The notes beneath the pieces are model-generated. The model was not told the origin of the DNA. It saw nothing but the letters and a program-made list of their open reading frames with translations, and searched no databases. A program made the translations under genes and the position numbers. A DNA stretch of 64,000 bases from Lentzea pudingi (GTDB lineage: Bacteria > Actinomycetota > Actinomycetes > Mycobacteriales > Pseudonocardiaceae). The DNA lies in contig NZ_BMNC01000001.1 in NCBI RefSeq assembly GCF_014646255.1, forward strand, positions 1,213,805 to 1,277,804. The letters are read 5' to 3'. Positions 8,384 through 16,529 of the stretch are shown here, one piece after another (within the stretch, counting starts at the first letter, position 1; each line of letters opens with the position of its first letter).

Positions 8384-9951
8384 GGAGAGACGAGTGCGGG
8401 ACAGCCGCGGTCGTCGCGGCCCAGAACGGCGGCGAAGCGGGGATCACCCGGCAGGGCCGCGAGATCGGTGACCACGTCCACACCGTCGACGCGGCCGTCG
8501 ACGGGGACGCGGAATCCGGGAGCGGGACGGCCGGTCGTGCCGGCGAGCAACGCGCTCGCGGCGCCGAGCAGGCTGCTCTCGACGGCGACTCCGCGGCCGG
8601 TCAGGTTTCGGGTGAGCACACCGGCGAGCACGGCCTCGGCGCCGATCAGACCGCCCAGCACGTCGACCAGGGTCATCAGCGACGGCGCCGGGTCCTCATC
8701 GGACGGACGGACGAGCTCGGCCAGCCCGGTACGCGCCTGGACCATGAAATCGGTGCCGAGCGGGACGTCCGGCAGGTCTCCGCCGCCCCAGCCGGAGGTG
8801 TAGGCGTAGACGACGCCGTCCGGCAGGTCGGGTGCCGCGAGCCGCCACTTCTCGGCGTTGCCCGGCGCCCAGTTGTGCAGGAACACGTCCGCGTTCGTGA
8901 GCTGGCCGCGGAGCCGTTGCCGGTGGGCCGGGTCCTTGAGGTCGACCTCGACGGAGCCCTTGCCGCGGTTGAGAGCCAGCCAGCGTGCCGAGGTGTCCTG
9001 ACACATCGGTGGCATGCCGCGCAGGGGATCGCCGCCTGGTGGTTCGACGCGGATCACCGTGGCTCCGAGCAGGCCCAGCAGGTGCGCGGCCATCGGGGCC
9101 TGGATCCGCCGGCCTGCCTCGAACACCACGAGGTCCGTGCCGTTCGTGCGGGTGGCCAGGCCTTCGGTGGGACGGATGCACCACGGTGAGGCGATGGGGT
9201 CGATCGGGGAGTGCAACGTGCAGACGCTCGCCCCACTGGCAGCGGCGACCTCGGTGATCCGGGTGAACGTGGCGGTCCGGGTCGCGGCGTGGAGTTCCCC
9301 GGGGACCGGGGCGGTCGCCGTCGCATACCGGAACTGGTAGGGCTTCCAGCCGCCGCGGATCGCCGTGCTGTCGGTGCCGAGGCCGGTCCAGAACGCCGCC
9401 CAGACCTCGGGCACCAGCGCCTCGACCTCGAACCGCACCCAGTCCGCGCTGACGAAGGGCGGGCCACCGGGCCGCAGGTCGACCGCCTCTGCCTCGTCCG
9501 CCCCCGCGGCGGCCAGGTACTGCGAGATCGTCAGCAGGGCGGCTTCGGCCACGCTGGTCCGGACGCGGGGTTCGCCGCGCAGGATCGCCGCCAGCAACCC
9601 GGTCATCCCGAGCACGCCCGCCGCCGTGCCGCAGTAGTCGACCCCGATGCCACGAGGTGAGCCGGAACGCCTGCCGTGCACGTGCATCACGCCGCACGCG
9701 GCCTGGACGGTCGCCTCGTCGCGCAGACCCGGGACGGTCACCGGTCCGGCCCAGTCGACGATCACCTCGTGCCGGTCACCACTGCGCAGGGTGACCACCG
9801 CCCCGGCGGCGTTCTGCGTGGAACCGTCGCGGACCTCCGCTCCCAACGCGTGGAGATGGGCGCGCATCAGGCGTGCCGCCGCGCTCGTGCCCGAGACCGA
9901 CGCGATCGCGCCCTCCAGGACCGAGGCTTGCACTGCTGTGGCTTCCGTCAT
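8368..9951 (-). CDS. CaiB/BaiF type III CoA-transferase with rearranged halves
   Basis: A 527-residue CoA-transferase family III protein. Its C-terminal half looks like the normal N-terminal core of the family (AAHLLGLLGATVIRVEPPGG, LNRGKGSVEVDLKD, ADVFLHNWAPG, then LVDVLGGLIGAEAVLAGVLT with the expected Asp). Its N-terminal half instead resembles the segment that usually comes later (GVDYCGTAAGVLGMTGLL, SVAEAALLTISQYLA). The order suggests a permutation or a fusion of two partial copies. The ATG at 9951 is the last start that does not run into the divergent dehydrogenase gene. It is co-transcribed with the downstream acyl-CoA synthetase. Confidence 0.85.
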   Translation of the reverse strand: MTEATAVQASVLEGAIASVSGTSAAARLMRAHLHALGAEVRDGSTQNAAGAVVTLRSGDRHEVIVDWAGPVTVPGLRDEATVQAACGVMHVHGRRSGSPRGIGVDYCGTAAGVLGMTGLLAAILRGEPRVRTSVAEAALLTISQYLAAAGADEAEAVDLRPGGPPFVSADWVRFEVEALVPEVWAAFWTGLGTDSTAIRGGWKPYQFRYATATAPVPGELHAATRTATFTRITEVAAASGASVCTLHSPIDPIASPWCIRPTEGLATRTNGTDLVVFEAGRRIQAPMAAHLLGLLGATVIRVEPPGGDPLRGMPPMCQDTSARWLALNRGKGSVEVDLKDPAHRQRLRGQLTNADVFLHNWAPGNAEKWRLAAPDLPDGVVYAYTSGWGGGDLPDVPLGTDFMVQARTGLAELVRPSDEDPAPSLMTLVDVLGGLIGAEAVLAGVLTRNLTGRGVAVESSLLGAASALLAGTTGRPAPGFRVPVDGRVDGVDVVTDLAALPGDPRFAAVLGRDDRGCPALVSPWRFQ

Positions 9952-10000
9952 GACCCAAAGGTCGGACGCAGAGCCATCTGGGTTCCCACGATGATGTGAT

Positions 10001-11113
10001 GTGTATGTGACAGGTGACAGTCGGTTGCGCCAGTTCGTGGACGAGGTCGTCATCCCCGCAGAGTCCGAACTCGACGCGGGCGGCGGCCTCGAGCTGCGCA
10101 AGCTCGCGCGCGACGCCGGACTCTGGGCTCGGCCGCTCCCGGCCGAACTGGGCGGGGGAAGCCAATCCCTGGCCGACTACTTCGCGGTGGCCGAGGACGA
10201 GGGGCGCAGCGACCACGGGCCGGACGTCGTCGGCTCGTCCAGCCTGCTGAACGTGCGGATGCTCGCCGCGCATGCCCACCCCGAACTGCGGGACGCCGTG
10301 CTGACCGACCTGGTGGCCGGCCGGGTGCACGTGAGCTACGCGATGACCGAACCCGGCGTCGCGGGCTCCGACCCGTCCGGCCTGCGGACCACCGCCGAAC
10401 GGCGCGCGGACGGCTGGTGGACCGTCTCGGGCCGCAAGTGGTTCACCAGCGGCGCGGCTCGGGCGGATCTGGTGCTGGTCGTGGCACGCACCGGTGACGC
10501 CTTCTCGGTCGTCGCCGTGCCCGCGGGCGGGTTCCGGGTCGAACGGGAACTGGACGTCCTCGGTGCGGGCGGGCAGCACGAGATCTCGTTCGACGCGGTT
10601 CGGGTGCCGCCGACACACCTGGTGGGGGAGCAGGGGCGCGGCATGCGGCTGGCCGGTGAACGTCTCGCGCTGGGACGGACCCTGCGGGCGTTGCGGTGGA
10701 TCGGCCAGGCGCAACGATGCCTCGACCTGCTCGCGGACCGTGCCGTGTCGCGCGTGGTGGGCGACGGAGCGCTGGCCGACCGCCAACTGGTGCAGCGGCT
10801 GGCTTTCGAGGCCGAGCTGGAGGTGCGGTCAGCGCGGTTGCTGGCCCGCGAGGCGGCAGCACTGGTCGCCGCGGGTGAACGTGCGCCGGTGGAGGTGAGT
10901 CTCGCGAAGGTCGCTGCCGCACGTGCGTTGCACACCGCTGTCGACGCCGCGATCCAGGTCTACGGGGCGGAAGGGCTCACCGCCGCAACGGGTCTGCCCC
11001 GGCTGCTGCGGGTGGCACGGTCCGCCCGCATCCTCGACGGCGCGGACGAACTGCACGTCACCACTACCGGGCGACGGCTGCTCACCAGACGTCAGGCGCC
11101 ACCAGCCCGGTGA
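10001..11113 (+). CDS. Acyl-CoA dehydrogenase
   Basis: A 370-residue FAD-dependent acyl-CoA dehydrogenase. The FAD/substrate motif YAMTEPGVAGSDPSG and the middle-domain segment WWTVSGRKWFTSGAARADL are clear, and the C-terminal helical domain ends with YGAEGLTAATGLPRLLRVARSARILDGADELH, the usual FAD-contact stretch. It starts at GTG 10001 (GTG 10007 is possible) and diverges from the CoA-transferase gene over only 49 bp, so the promoters must overlap. Its last 32 bp overlap the convergent GH88-like gene. It probably works with the ligase and transferase next door. Confidence 0.9.
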   Translation: MYVTGDSRLRQFVDEVVIPAESELDAGGGLELRKLARDAGLWARPLPAELGGGSQSLADYFAVAEDEGRSDHGPDVVGSSSLLNVRMLAAHAHPELRDAVLTDLVAGRVHVSYAMTEPGVAGSDPSGLRTTAERRADGWWTVSGRKWFTSGAARADLVLVVARTGDAFSVVAVPAGGFRVERELDVLGAGGQHEISFDAVRVPPTHLVGEQGRGMRLAGERLALGRTLRALRWIGQAQRCLDLLADRAVSRVVGDGALADRQLVQRLAFEAELEVRSARLLAREAAALVAAGERAPVEVSLAKVAAARALHTAVDAAIQVYGAEGLTAATGLPRLLRVARSARILDGADELHVTTTGRRLLTRRQAPPAR

Positions 11114-11855
11114 CCATGGCCGCGCCGAGGAACGTGAAGAAGTCGCCCCACACGACCTTCAGGCCGGCCTTGCCGTCGTACTCCGCGCCTTGCGGCAAGG
11201 TGCGGAGAAGTCGTGCGCCCTCGTCCCGCCGGCCAGCCTTCAGCAACGCGACGGCGGCGATCGCGACGGCAGAACTGTCCTCAGTGGACGTTGTCCAATC
11301 CTTGCCGGGATCGGTGAGTATCAGCCAGGCCTTGCCCCGCGGCCAGTCGGGGGTGAGGCTCCGGTGCGCGTCTCGGTGCCGGCGGGCGATGTCGTGGTGG
11401 CCGTGGGCCTCCAGCAGGGGCACGACTCCTGCGGCACCGTCCGCGCGGACGGCAGGGCCGTCGAGGGCGAGCGCGGTACCCCACGGGATCGCGCCGAGGC
11501 CCGGATCGAAGTCGCGCGCGAGGCTGTCCGCCACCTCCGCGGTGCTCGAGCGTGGCGCGATGAGGCCTAACCGCTCCGCGCCGCTGCTGTACCAGAAGAT
11601 CATGCCCCGCAGCACCGTGTCCGCGTCCGCCCACACGTCCAACCGGTCCCGCACCGCTTCGACGTCGCCTACTCCGGTGGCGAGCCGGCGCAACGTCAGC
11701 AGACCGGCCCAGAACCCCCCGGTCCACGACCCGCGTGCGGAGGTCTTCCAGCGCCCTTCGTGCAGGTAGAGCGGAAACCGTTGTCCCGCTTCGGCTTCGG
11801 CCTCGTCGACGTGCTCGCACATCCGGCGCACCAGGTCGTGTGCCCAGTCGCTCAC
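11082..11855 (-). CDS. Short GH88-like glycoside hydrolase family protein
   Basis: A 257-residue protein resembling unsaturated glucuronyl hydrolases (GH88, six-hairpin fold). Recognisable pieces are SWTGGFWAGLLTLRRLATG, RGKAWLILTD, STEDSSAVAIAAVALLKAGR and VVWGDFFTFLGA, in the GH88 order. It is over 100 residues shorter than usual GH88 enzymes and has no signal peptide, so activity is uncertain. The GTG start at 11855 overlaps the stop of the upstream MFS gene (GTGA), so transporter and hydrolase are coupled; uptake and cleavage of a uronide-like compound would fit but is inference. Confidence 0.7.
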   Translation of the reverse strand: MSDWAHDLVRRMCEHVDEAEAEAGQRFPLYLHEGRWKTSARGSWTGGFWAGLLTLRRLATGVGDVEAVRDRLDVWADADTVLRGMIFWYSSGAERLGLIAPRSSTAEVADSLARDFDPGLGAIPWGTALALDGPAVRADGAAGVVPLLEAHGHHDIARRHRDAHRSLTPDWPRGKAWLILTDPGKDWTTSTEDSSAVAIAAVALLKAGRRDEGARLLRTLPQGAEYDGKAGLKVVWGDFFTFLGAAMVTGLVAPDVW

Positions 11856-12994
11856 ACCGTCACCGCCGTGCGCCGCGTGACCAGGAACGCGATTCCGGCC
11901 GCCACGGCGAACGCCGCACCGACCGCGACCCACGACCAGGCGTAGCCGGCCTGGCTCACCACCAGTCCGGTCACCGGCGGCCCCACGGCGAACCCTCCGA
12001 AGAACCCGGCCGACGCCACCGCCGCCGCCCGTCCGGCGAGCTTCTGCGGCACCGCCCGCATCACCGCGACCATCGACACCGCGTTGCCCGCCACCGCGAA
12101 CATCCCGATCCCCGCGGCGCCGAACCACACCAGCCAGTGGGCTCCGTCCGCGAGTGCCACCACCGCTACCGAGACGACGGCACCCAGTCCCAGCCACGGC
12201 AGTACCGCGGCGGGATCGTCCGCCCTGCCCGCCGCCCCGCTCCACCACACCCGGCCCGCGATGCCGACCAGGCCCATGACCGCGATCAGCCAGGCGGCCA
12301 CCGGCGCGGACAGGTCGAGCCGCGCCACGCCGTACAGGGCGAAGAACGTGTTCACCGAAGCCAGCCCGAACCCGAGCGCCAGCGAGAACGCCGCCAACGC
12401 GCGCACGCGATCACCGACGCCGTCACCAGAACCGCTCTTGACCGGCGGCGCGGGCACCGTGAGCCGCGCGGTCGCAGCCGCCCCGGCCAGGCACAACACC
12501 GCCAGCACCCCGACACCCCAGCGCCAGTCGACCACCGCCGCCGCGGACGCGAGCGGGACACCCGCCACGAACGCGCCGAGCTGCACCCCGGACTGCTTCC
12601 ACCCGGTCACCGACCCGCGGTGCTCCGGTGCGACGGAGGCCAGGACCACCTTGTTCGTCGCCGGGTTCGCCAGCGCCTGCGGGATGCCACCGAGCGCCAC
12701 TCCCACCGCGATCCACCAGGCCGATCCGGCGACCGCCAGCACCGTCAACGCCACCGCGCTCACCACGAACAACCCGATCAGGCTGCGGTGCGGCCCCACC
12801 CGGTCGACCAGCGACCCGGCGGGCAACGACAGCAGCGTCGCCACCCCGAACCCGGCCGCCACCAGGCCGCCGAGCTGCCACTCGGTCACCCCGAGCTCGG
12901 AGACCAGCACCGGACCCAACGCTCCCAGCACGAACAGCTGCAGCATCGACACGGCCATCGCGGCCGTGGACACCGCGGTCACGACGGTCCTCAC
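11852..12994 (-). CDS. MFS transporter
   Basis: A 380-residue major facilitator with about 12 membrane helices in two halves joined near residue 190 by a short charged loop. The cytoplasmic loop after helix 2 carries the MFS signature in the form GSLVDRVGPHRSLIG, and NPATNKVVLASVAPEHRGSVTGWKQSG lies around helices 4-5. It is the first gene of a two-gene operon with the GH88-like protein, by a 4-bp overlap. Substrate unknown. Confidence 0.88.
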   Translation of the reverse strand: MRTVVTAVSTAAMAVSMLQLFVLGALGPVLVSELGVTEWQLGGLVAAGFGVATLLSLPAGSLVDRVGPHRSLIGLFVVSAVALTVLAVAGSAWWIAVGVALGGIPQALANPATNKVVLASVAPEHRGSVTGWKQSGVQLGAFVAGVPLASAAAVVDWRWGVGVLAVLCLAGAAATARLTVPAPPVKSGSGDGVGDRVRALAAFSLALGFGLASVNTFFALYGVARLDLSAPVAAWLIAVMGLVGIAGRVWWSGAAGRADDPAAVLPWLGLGAVVSVAVVALADGAHWLVWFGAAGIGMFAVAGNAVSMVAVMRAVPQKLAGRAAAVASAGFFGGFAVGPPVTGLVVSQAGYAWSWVAVGAAFAVAAGIAFLVTRRTAVTV

Positions 12995-13041
12995 GCCTCA
13001 GTGGTCGGATGGCAGGGCTGGGGAGTTCCGGCAAGTCTTGA

Positions 13042-13245
13042 TCAGACCAGGCTCGCCCAGTAGTCCCAGAACGCGGCCAGCACGGGCGCCACGATCATGG
13101 CGTTCCAGAGCACGAGCGCCGCGTTGTGCAGGCGGCGCAGCCGTTCCAGGCGTGGCCAGGTGTCGAGCGTTGCGCCGGTGCCCGGTGGTGGCTCCGGACC
13201 CGGAGACGTCGAGAGCGTGGCGCGTGCGGTCTCTGCCCGAGACCG
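13042..13245 (-). pseudogene. 3' remnant of a small membrane protein gene
   Basis: In one minus-strand frame the DNA encodes a plausible protein tail: TWPRLERLRRLHNAALVLWN continues into a hydrophobic segment and ends FWDYWASLV at the stop 13042-13044. The upstream part of the frame is low-complexity and has no ATG, GTG or TTG before this segment, so no intact gene can be drawn. I read it as a decayed gene next to the nitroreductase remnant. Confidence 0.3.
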
Positions 13246-13261
13246 GTGGCGCTTCTGGGGT

Positions 13262-13576
13262 TCACGGAAGTTGGCCGACGAACGACACGGTCTCCGCGAG
13301 CGGCGCTCGACCCGTGCGGGGTTCCGTCGCGGAGGCGTTCTGGTAGCCGATCGAGAGTCCGCAGAACAGCACGAGGTCGTCGGGTGGCGCCACGACCTCG
13401 GCGACCGACCTGTGGAATTTCGCCCATGCCATCTGCGGGCAACTGTGCAGCCCCTCTGCCCGCAGGAGCAGCATCACGGTCTGCAGGTACATCCCCGCGT
13501 CAGACCATTGAGGCGAGCCCATGTCGCGATCGAGATAGCAGAACAGCGCGGCGCGCGCGTCACCGCCGGGCGACAC
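13262..13576 (-). pseudogene. Truncated nitroreductase (C-terminal part only)
   Basis: The 104-residue frame matches the C-terminal half of nitroreductase-family flavoproteins: QWSDAGMYLQTVMLLLRAEGLHSCPQMAW, then LVLFCGLSIGYQN and the RAPLAETVSFVG end. The FMN-binding N-terminal half is missing; DNA upstream to about 13680 only gives short out-of-frame pieces. The fragment begins without a convincing ribosome binding site. It is best seen as a pseudogene, though a small expressed protein cannot be ruled out. Confidence 0.6.
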
Positions 13577-13703
13577 CAGTGCTCGTCGCCGGGCGCGTGG
13601 TCGAACGCGACGAAATCCTGGTGGACGCGGACCTGCCGAACTTGAAACGGAGCTGCACTGACCTGCGAGGGTCGCATTTCCGCAGGTCAGTGCGGCGTTT
13701 ATG

Positions 13704-14060
13704 TCACAGGACGACCTTCTGGTACTGCTCGCGGTCCATGTCGTAGACCTCGAGCGTGACCTGCGTCGGCAGCCCTTCCACCGGCTCGAGGTGGTCCCGG
13801 GCGATCCCGAGTGCCGTCCGCCCGACCTCCTGCTTGAGCTCCACCGGCCGCCCGGTCAGCAACCCCACCCGGACGTGGATCATCGCGGCGGGCGAGCCGT
13901 CACCGATCACGGACTCCTCGATCCGGCGGAACCGCGTCTTGAACGCCGCCACCTCCGAGCCCACCAGCGGCGAGACGGCCTGGTGCAGGGCGAGGGCGAA
14001 GCCGCGGCGGTCGAAGCCCTCGCTCAGTTCGGCGGAGTACTCGACGGTGATCTGTGGCAT
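13704..14060 (-). CDS. 5-carboxymethyl-2-hydroxymuconate isomerase-like tautomerase
   Basis: A 118-residue protein of the CHMI branch of the tautomerase superfamily. After removal of Met1, Pro becomes the N-terminal residue (MPQITVEYSAEL), the catalytic base in this superfamily. Length and the segment PAAMIHVRVGLLTGRPVELKQE fit CHMI (homoprotocatechuate pathway), but no other gene of that pathway is nearby, so the true substrate may differ. It is last in a minus-strand run after the HxlR and GNAT genes, 5 bp after the GNAT stop. Confidence 0.8.
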   Translation of the reverse strand: MPQITVEYSAELSEGFDRRGFALALHQAVSPLVGSEVAAFKTRFRRIEESVIGDGSPAAMIHVRVGLLTGRPVELKQEVGRTALGIARDHLEPVEGLPTQVTLEVYDMDREQYQKVVL

Positions 14061-14064
14061 GCGC

Positions 14065-14727
14065 TCACGCTACCGGCGCGGTGACGATCAACAGTTCTGT
14101 CTCGAGGCGTAGCCGGAAGCCCAGCCTCTCGTACAGCCGGACGGCACCGGTGTTGGACGCGAGCACGTGCAGGAACGGCGTCTCGCCGCGCTCCCGGATG
14201 CCGTGCGCCACGGCCAGCAGCAGCCGCGTCCCCAACGCCTGCCCGCGCGCGTCCGGGTGCGTGCACACGGCGCTGATCTCGGTGTGGCCGGGCACGCGCA
14301 GCCGTTCCCCGGCCATCGCCACCAGCCGGCCGTCGTGGCGGATGCCGAGGTAGGTGCCCATCTCGATGGTGCGCGGCAGGAACGGGCCGGGCCGGGTGAG
14401 CTCGGCCAGCGCCATCATCTCGGGGACGTCCGCCGCGGTGAGCCGGACGGCCTTGGGCTCCGGCGCCGCGGCGATGCCGTCGGCGACGTACTGCAGCAGG
14501 GGCAGCCGGTTGTCGACCTGCCAGCCGTCCGGTGGTTCGAGGCCGGTCACGGCGGCGTGCGGTGCCAACACGGCGAGGTCGAGCCAGTCGGCGTCGGCCG
14601 GTTCGGATGGCAGCGCGACGAACGGCGACACGTCGACCGGGTAGCGCAGCACATTGCCCTTGCGTTCGGCGAAGTGCGCGTGCGGTCCTGTCAGAGCCGA
14701 GTGGGGCGCGTTGTCGAGCGGGTTCAC
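14065..14727 (-). CDS. GNAT family N-acetyltransferase
   Basis: A 220-residue acetyltransferase whose GNAT core fills the C-terminal half. The acetyl-CoA loop is seen as ISAVCTHPDARGQALGTRLL, followed by RGETPFLHVLASNTGAVRLYERLGF, the standard motif B. The N-terminal 90 residues form an extra domain typical of FR47-like members. The GTG start at 14727 overlaps the HxlR stop by 4 bp, so both are one transcription unit; acceptor unknown. Confidence 0.85.
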   Translation of the reverse strand: MNPLDNAPHSALTGPHAHFAERKGNVLRYPVDVSPFVALPSEPADADWLDLAVLAPHAAVTGLEPPDGWQVDNRLPLLQYVADGIAAAPEPKAVRLTAADVPEMMALAELTRPGPFLPRTIEMGTYLGIRHDGRLVAMAGERLRVPGHTEISAVCTHPDARGQALGTRLLLAVAHGIRERGETPFLHVLASNTGAVRLYERLGFRLRLETELLIVTAPVA

Positions 14728-15227
14728 GAGAGCGGCTCCAGCAGCCGGCGCGGGGCGTTGAGCAACGCCGAGACGGGATCGGGGCCGGCCGTGCCGGGCC
14801 TGAAGCCGGGGCCCGGCTCGATGCGGGTGTCGGAGGGCGGGACCTCCGCGCCACAGGAGGAACAGCGGCTCGAAGCGTCCAGACGGCCGCCGTCGGCCTC
14901 GTGCCAGAACGTGCGCTTGTCGCCGCCGGGGGAGTAGTGCTCGTCGCCCCACGCCATCATCGCCCGCAGGACGGGCCACAGCTGGACGCCCTTGGACGTC
15001 AGCAGGTACTCGCCGTCGACGTGCTCGAGGACGTCCTCCTGCACGAGGAACCTCAGGCGGTTGGTCAGGACGGCGCGGGGGATGCCGAGCTGGGTGGCGA
15101 AGTCGCCGAAGCGGCGGATCCCGAAGAACGCGTCGCGGACGATCAGCAACGTCCACCGCTCGCCGACGATCTCCAGCGATCGTGCCAGCGAGCAGTTGCG
15201 GTCCGCGTAGGTGCTGGGCAGTGCCAT
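14724..15227 (-). CDS. HxlR family transcriptional regulator
   Basis: A 167-residue winged-helix regulator. CSLARSLEIVGERWTLLIVRDAFFGIRRFGDF is the HxlR signature, followed by the recognition helix region PRAVLTNRLRFLVQEDVL. The C-terminus carries a CSSCGAEV zinc-ribbon-like pair. The ATG at 15227 is preferred over an earlier start at 15245 that would lie inside the operator. It diverges from a small monooxygenase gene, and two copies of a 17-bp palindrome lie between them, so it very likely represses both itself and that gene. Confidence 0.9.
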   Translation of the reverse strand: MALPSTYADRNCSLARSLEIVGERWTLLIVRDAFFGIRRFGDFATQLGIPRAVLTNRLRFLVQEDVLEHVDGEYLLTSKGVQLWPVLRAMMAWGDEHYSPGGDKRTFWHEADGGRLDASSRCSSCGAEVPPSDTRIEPGPGFRPGTAGPDPVSALLNAPRRLLEPLS

Positions 15228-15238
15228 GACGCCACTGT

Positions 15239-15291
15239 AGTTCATTCACCGAACTGCCGTGCTGCGGTTCGGCGAGTTCAGTGAATGAACT
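15239..15291. promoter_or_regulatory. Paired operator for the HxlR regulator
   Basis: Two 17-bp palindromes with AGTTC/GAACT ends occur: AGTTCATTCACCGAACT at 15239-15255 and AGTTCAGTGAATGAACT at 15275-15291. They are also mirror copies of each other: TAGTTCATTCAC at 15238-15249 and its complement at 15281-15292. They occupy the whole divergent gap between the HxlR and monooxygenase genes, as expected for a dimeric repressor. Confidence 0.75.
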
Positions 15292-15314
15292 ACCCCTCAA
15301 GAGAGGTCACCGCC

Positions 15315-15605
15315 ATGTACCAGTTCCTGGTGTCGTTCACCGTCCAGCCCGAACACCGCGAGGACTTCGTCAAGGCCGCCCGCAGAACCGCGGAGGACTC
15401 CCTCGCGAACGAACCCGGTTCGCTGCGGTTCGAGGTCATCGCGGACGAGGAGAACCCGGATCTCTTCTACCTCAACGAGACCTATGCCGACGTCGACGCG
15501 TTCAACGCCCACGCGAGCGGCCCCTACTTCGGTGCCTTCTTCGCCGAGGCCGGCGCGTACGCCGAGGGTCCGACGTGGCTCATGAAGGGCAACGTGGCCG
15601 CCTGA
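15315..15605 (+). CDS. Antibiotic biosynthesis monooxygenase domain protein
   Basis: A 96-residue single-domain ABM/quinol monooxygenase (YgiN-like) protein. The ferredoxin-like pattern is visible: YQFLVSFTVQPEHREDFV, then ANEPGSLRFEVIADEENPDLFYLNETYADVDAFNAH. Members oxidise quinols or act on reactive aldehydes/quinones. The ATG at 15315 follows a GAGAGG site; the earlier ATG at 15285 lies within the operator. It is divergent from, and presumably controlled by, the HxlR regulator. Confidence 0.88.
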   Translation: MYQFLVSFTVQPEHREDFVKAARRTAEDSLANEPGSLRFEVIADEENPDLFYLNETYADVDAFNAHASGPYFGAFFAEAGAYAEGPTWLMKGNVAA

Positions 15606-15666
15606 TGACGACCGAACGCACGCGGACACCGAACTCGGCCGACGCCTGCCCCGGGAATCTCCCGGC

Positions 15667-16428
15667 TCACTCGCCGTGCGGGTCCGTGGCGTTGAGCGCG
15701 GCGACGACCTGGTCGTAGTCGCCGCGCGCCTCGCCGTAGCGCAGGAACTTCACCCGCTCGACCTGGATCTCGCGGGCGCCGGGCTGCGTCTCGATGATGT
15801 CCATGACCTCGGCGACGTACTCGTCGAGCGGCATGGCGTGCTCGTTCTCCGCGTGGCCCGGCATCAGGTCCGTCTGCACGGCCGGTGGCTCCAGTTCCAC
15901 GACCTTCACCGACGTGTCCGCGAGCTGCAGGCGCAGGGTCTCGCTGAGCATGTGGATCGCGGCCTTGGACGCGTTGTAGCTCGGCGTGATCCGCAACGGC
16001 GCGAAAGCGAGTCCGGACGAGACGGTCATGATCGTGGCGTCCGGCAGGGACCGGAAGTGCTCGACGAACGCGGCGATCAGGCGCATCGGGCCGAGGACGT
16101 TCGTGACGACGGTGTTCTCGGCGGACTCCAGGAAGGACGAGCGGGTCCAGTCCTCGGCACGCATCACGCCGGCCATCGTGATCAGCACGTTGACCGACGG
16201 GAAGCGGGCGATGACGTCCTTGGCCGCGGCCTCGACGCTCGCAGCGTCGGCGGTGTCGACGCGGACGGTCTCGACGCCGGGGTGCTCGGCGGCGATCCGG
16301 TCGAGCAGTTCGGTGCGCCTGCCGCCCACGACCACGGTGTTGCCGCGCTCCCGCAGGGCGAGGGCGAGCGCCAGGCCGATGCCGCTGGTGGCGCCGGGGA
16401 TGAAGACGGTGTTTCCGGTGATGTCCAT
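15667..16428 (-). CDS. SDR family oxidoreductase (DltE-like)
   Basis: A 253-residue short-chain dehydrogenase. The cofactor motif is GATSGIGLALA (residues 12-22), with GGRR after strand 2 suggesting NADPH; the active site is SSGLAF plus YNASKAA (YxxxK). It resembles the DltE/YdfG-like group in which the C-terminal segment ends in a family-specific tail. It diverges from an XRE-type regulator over 100 bp, a very common actinobacterial pairing in which the regulator controls the dehydrogenase. Confidence 0.9.
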   Translation of the reverse strand: MDITGNTVFIPGATSGIGLALALALRERGNTVVVGGRRTELLDRIAAEHPGVETVRVDTADAASVEAAAKDVIARFPSVNVLITMAGVMRAEDWTRSSFLESAENTVVTNVLGPMRLIAAFVEHFRSLPDATIMTVSSGLAFAPLRITPSYNASKAAIHMLSETLRLQLADTSVKVVELEPPAVQTDLMPGHAENEHAMPLDEYVAEVMDIIETQPGAREIQVERVKFLRYGEARGDYDQVVAALNATDPHGE

Positions 16429-16529
16429 GGCACCGAGCTTCTGCCGATCTCGGCGGTCGCGGCAGAGAGCCCTTGTCGGGGGATCGGCGGTCCCTGTTTC
16501 GCGGCGCCGGAGCCCGGATACTGGGGTGC

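Noticed and set aside
6740..11113. Natural-product gene cluster
   Set aside because: Ligase, CoA-transferase and dehydrogenase are enough for acid breakdown; no PKS, NRPS or carrier protein is present anywhere in the window.
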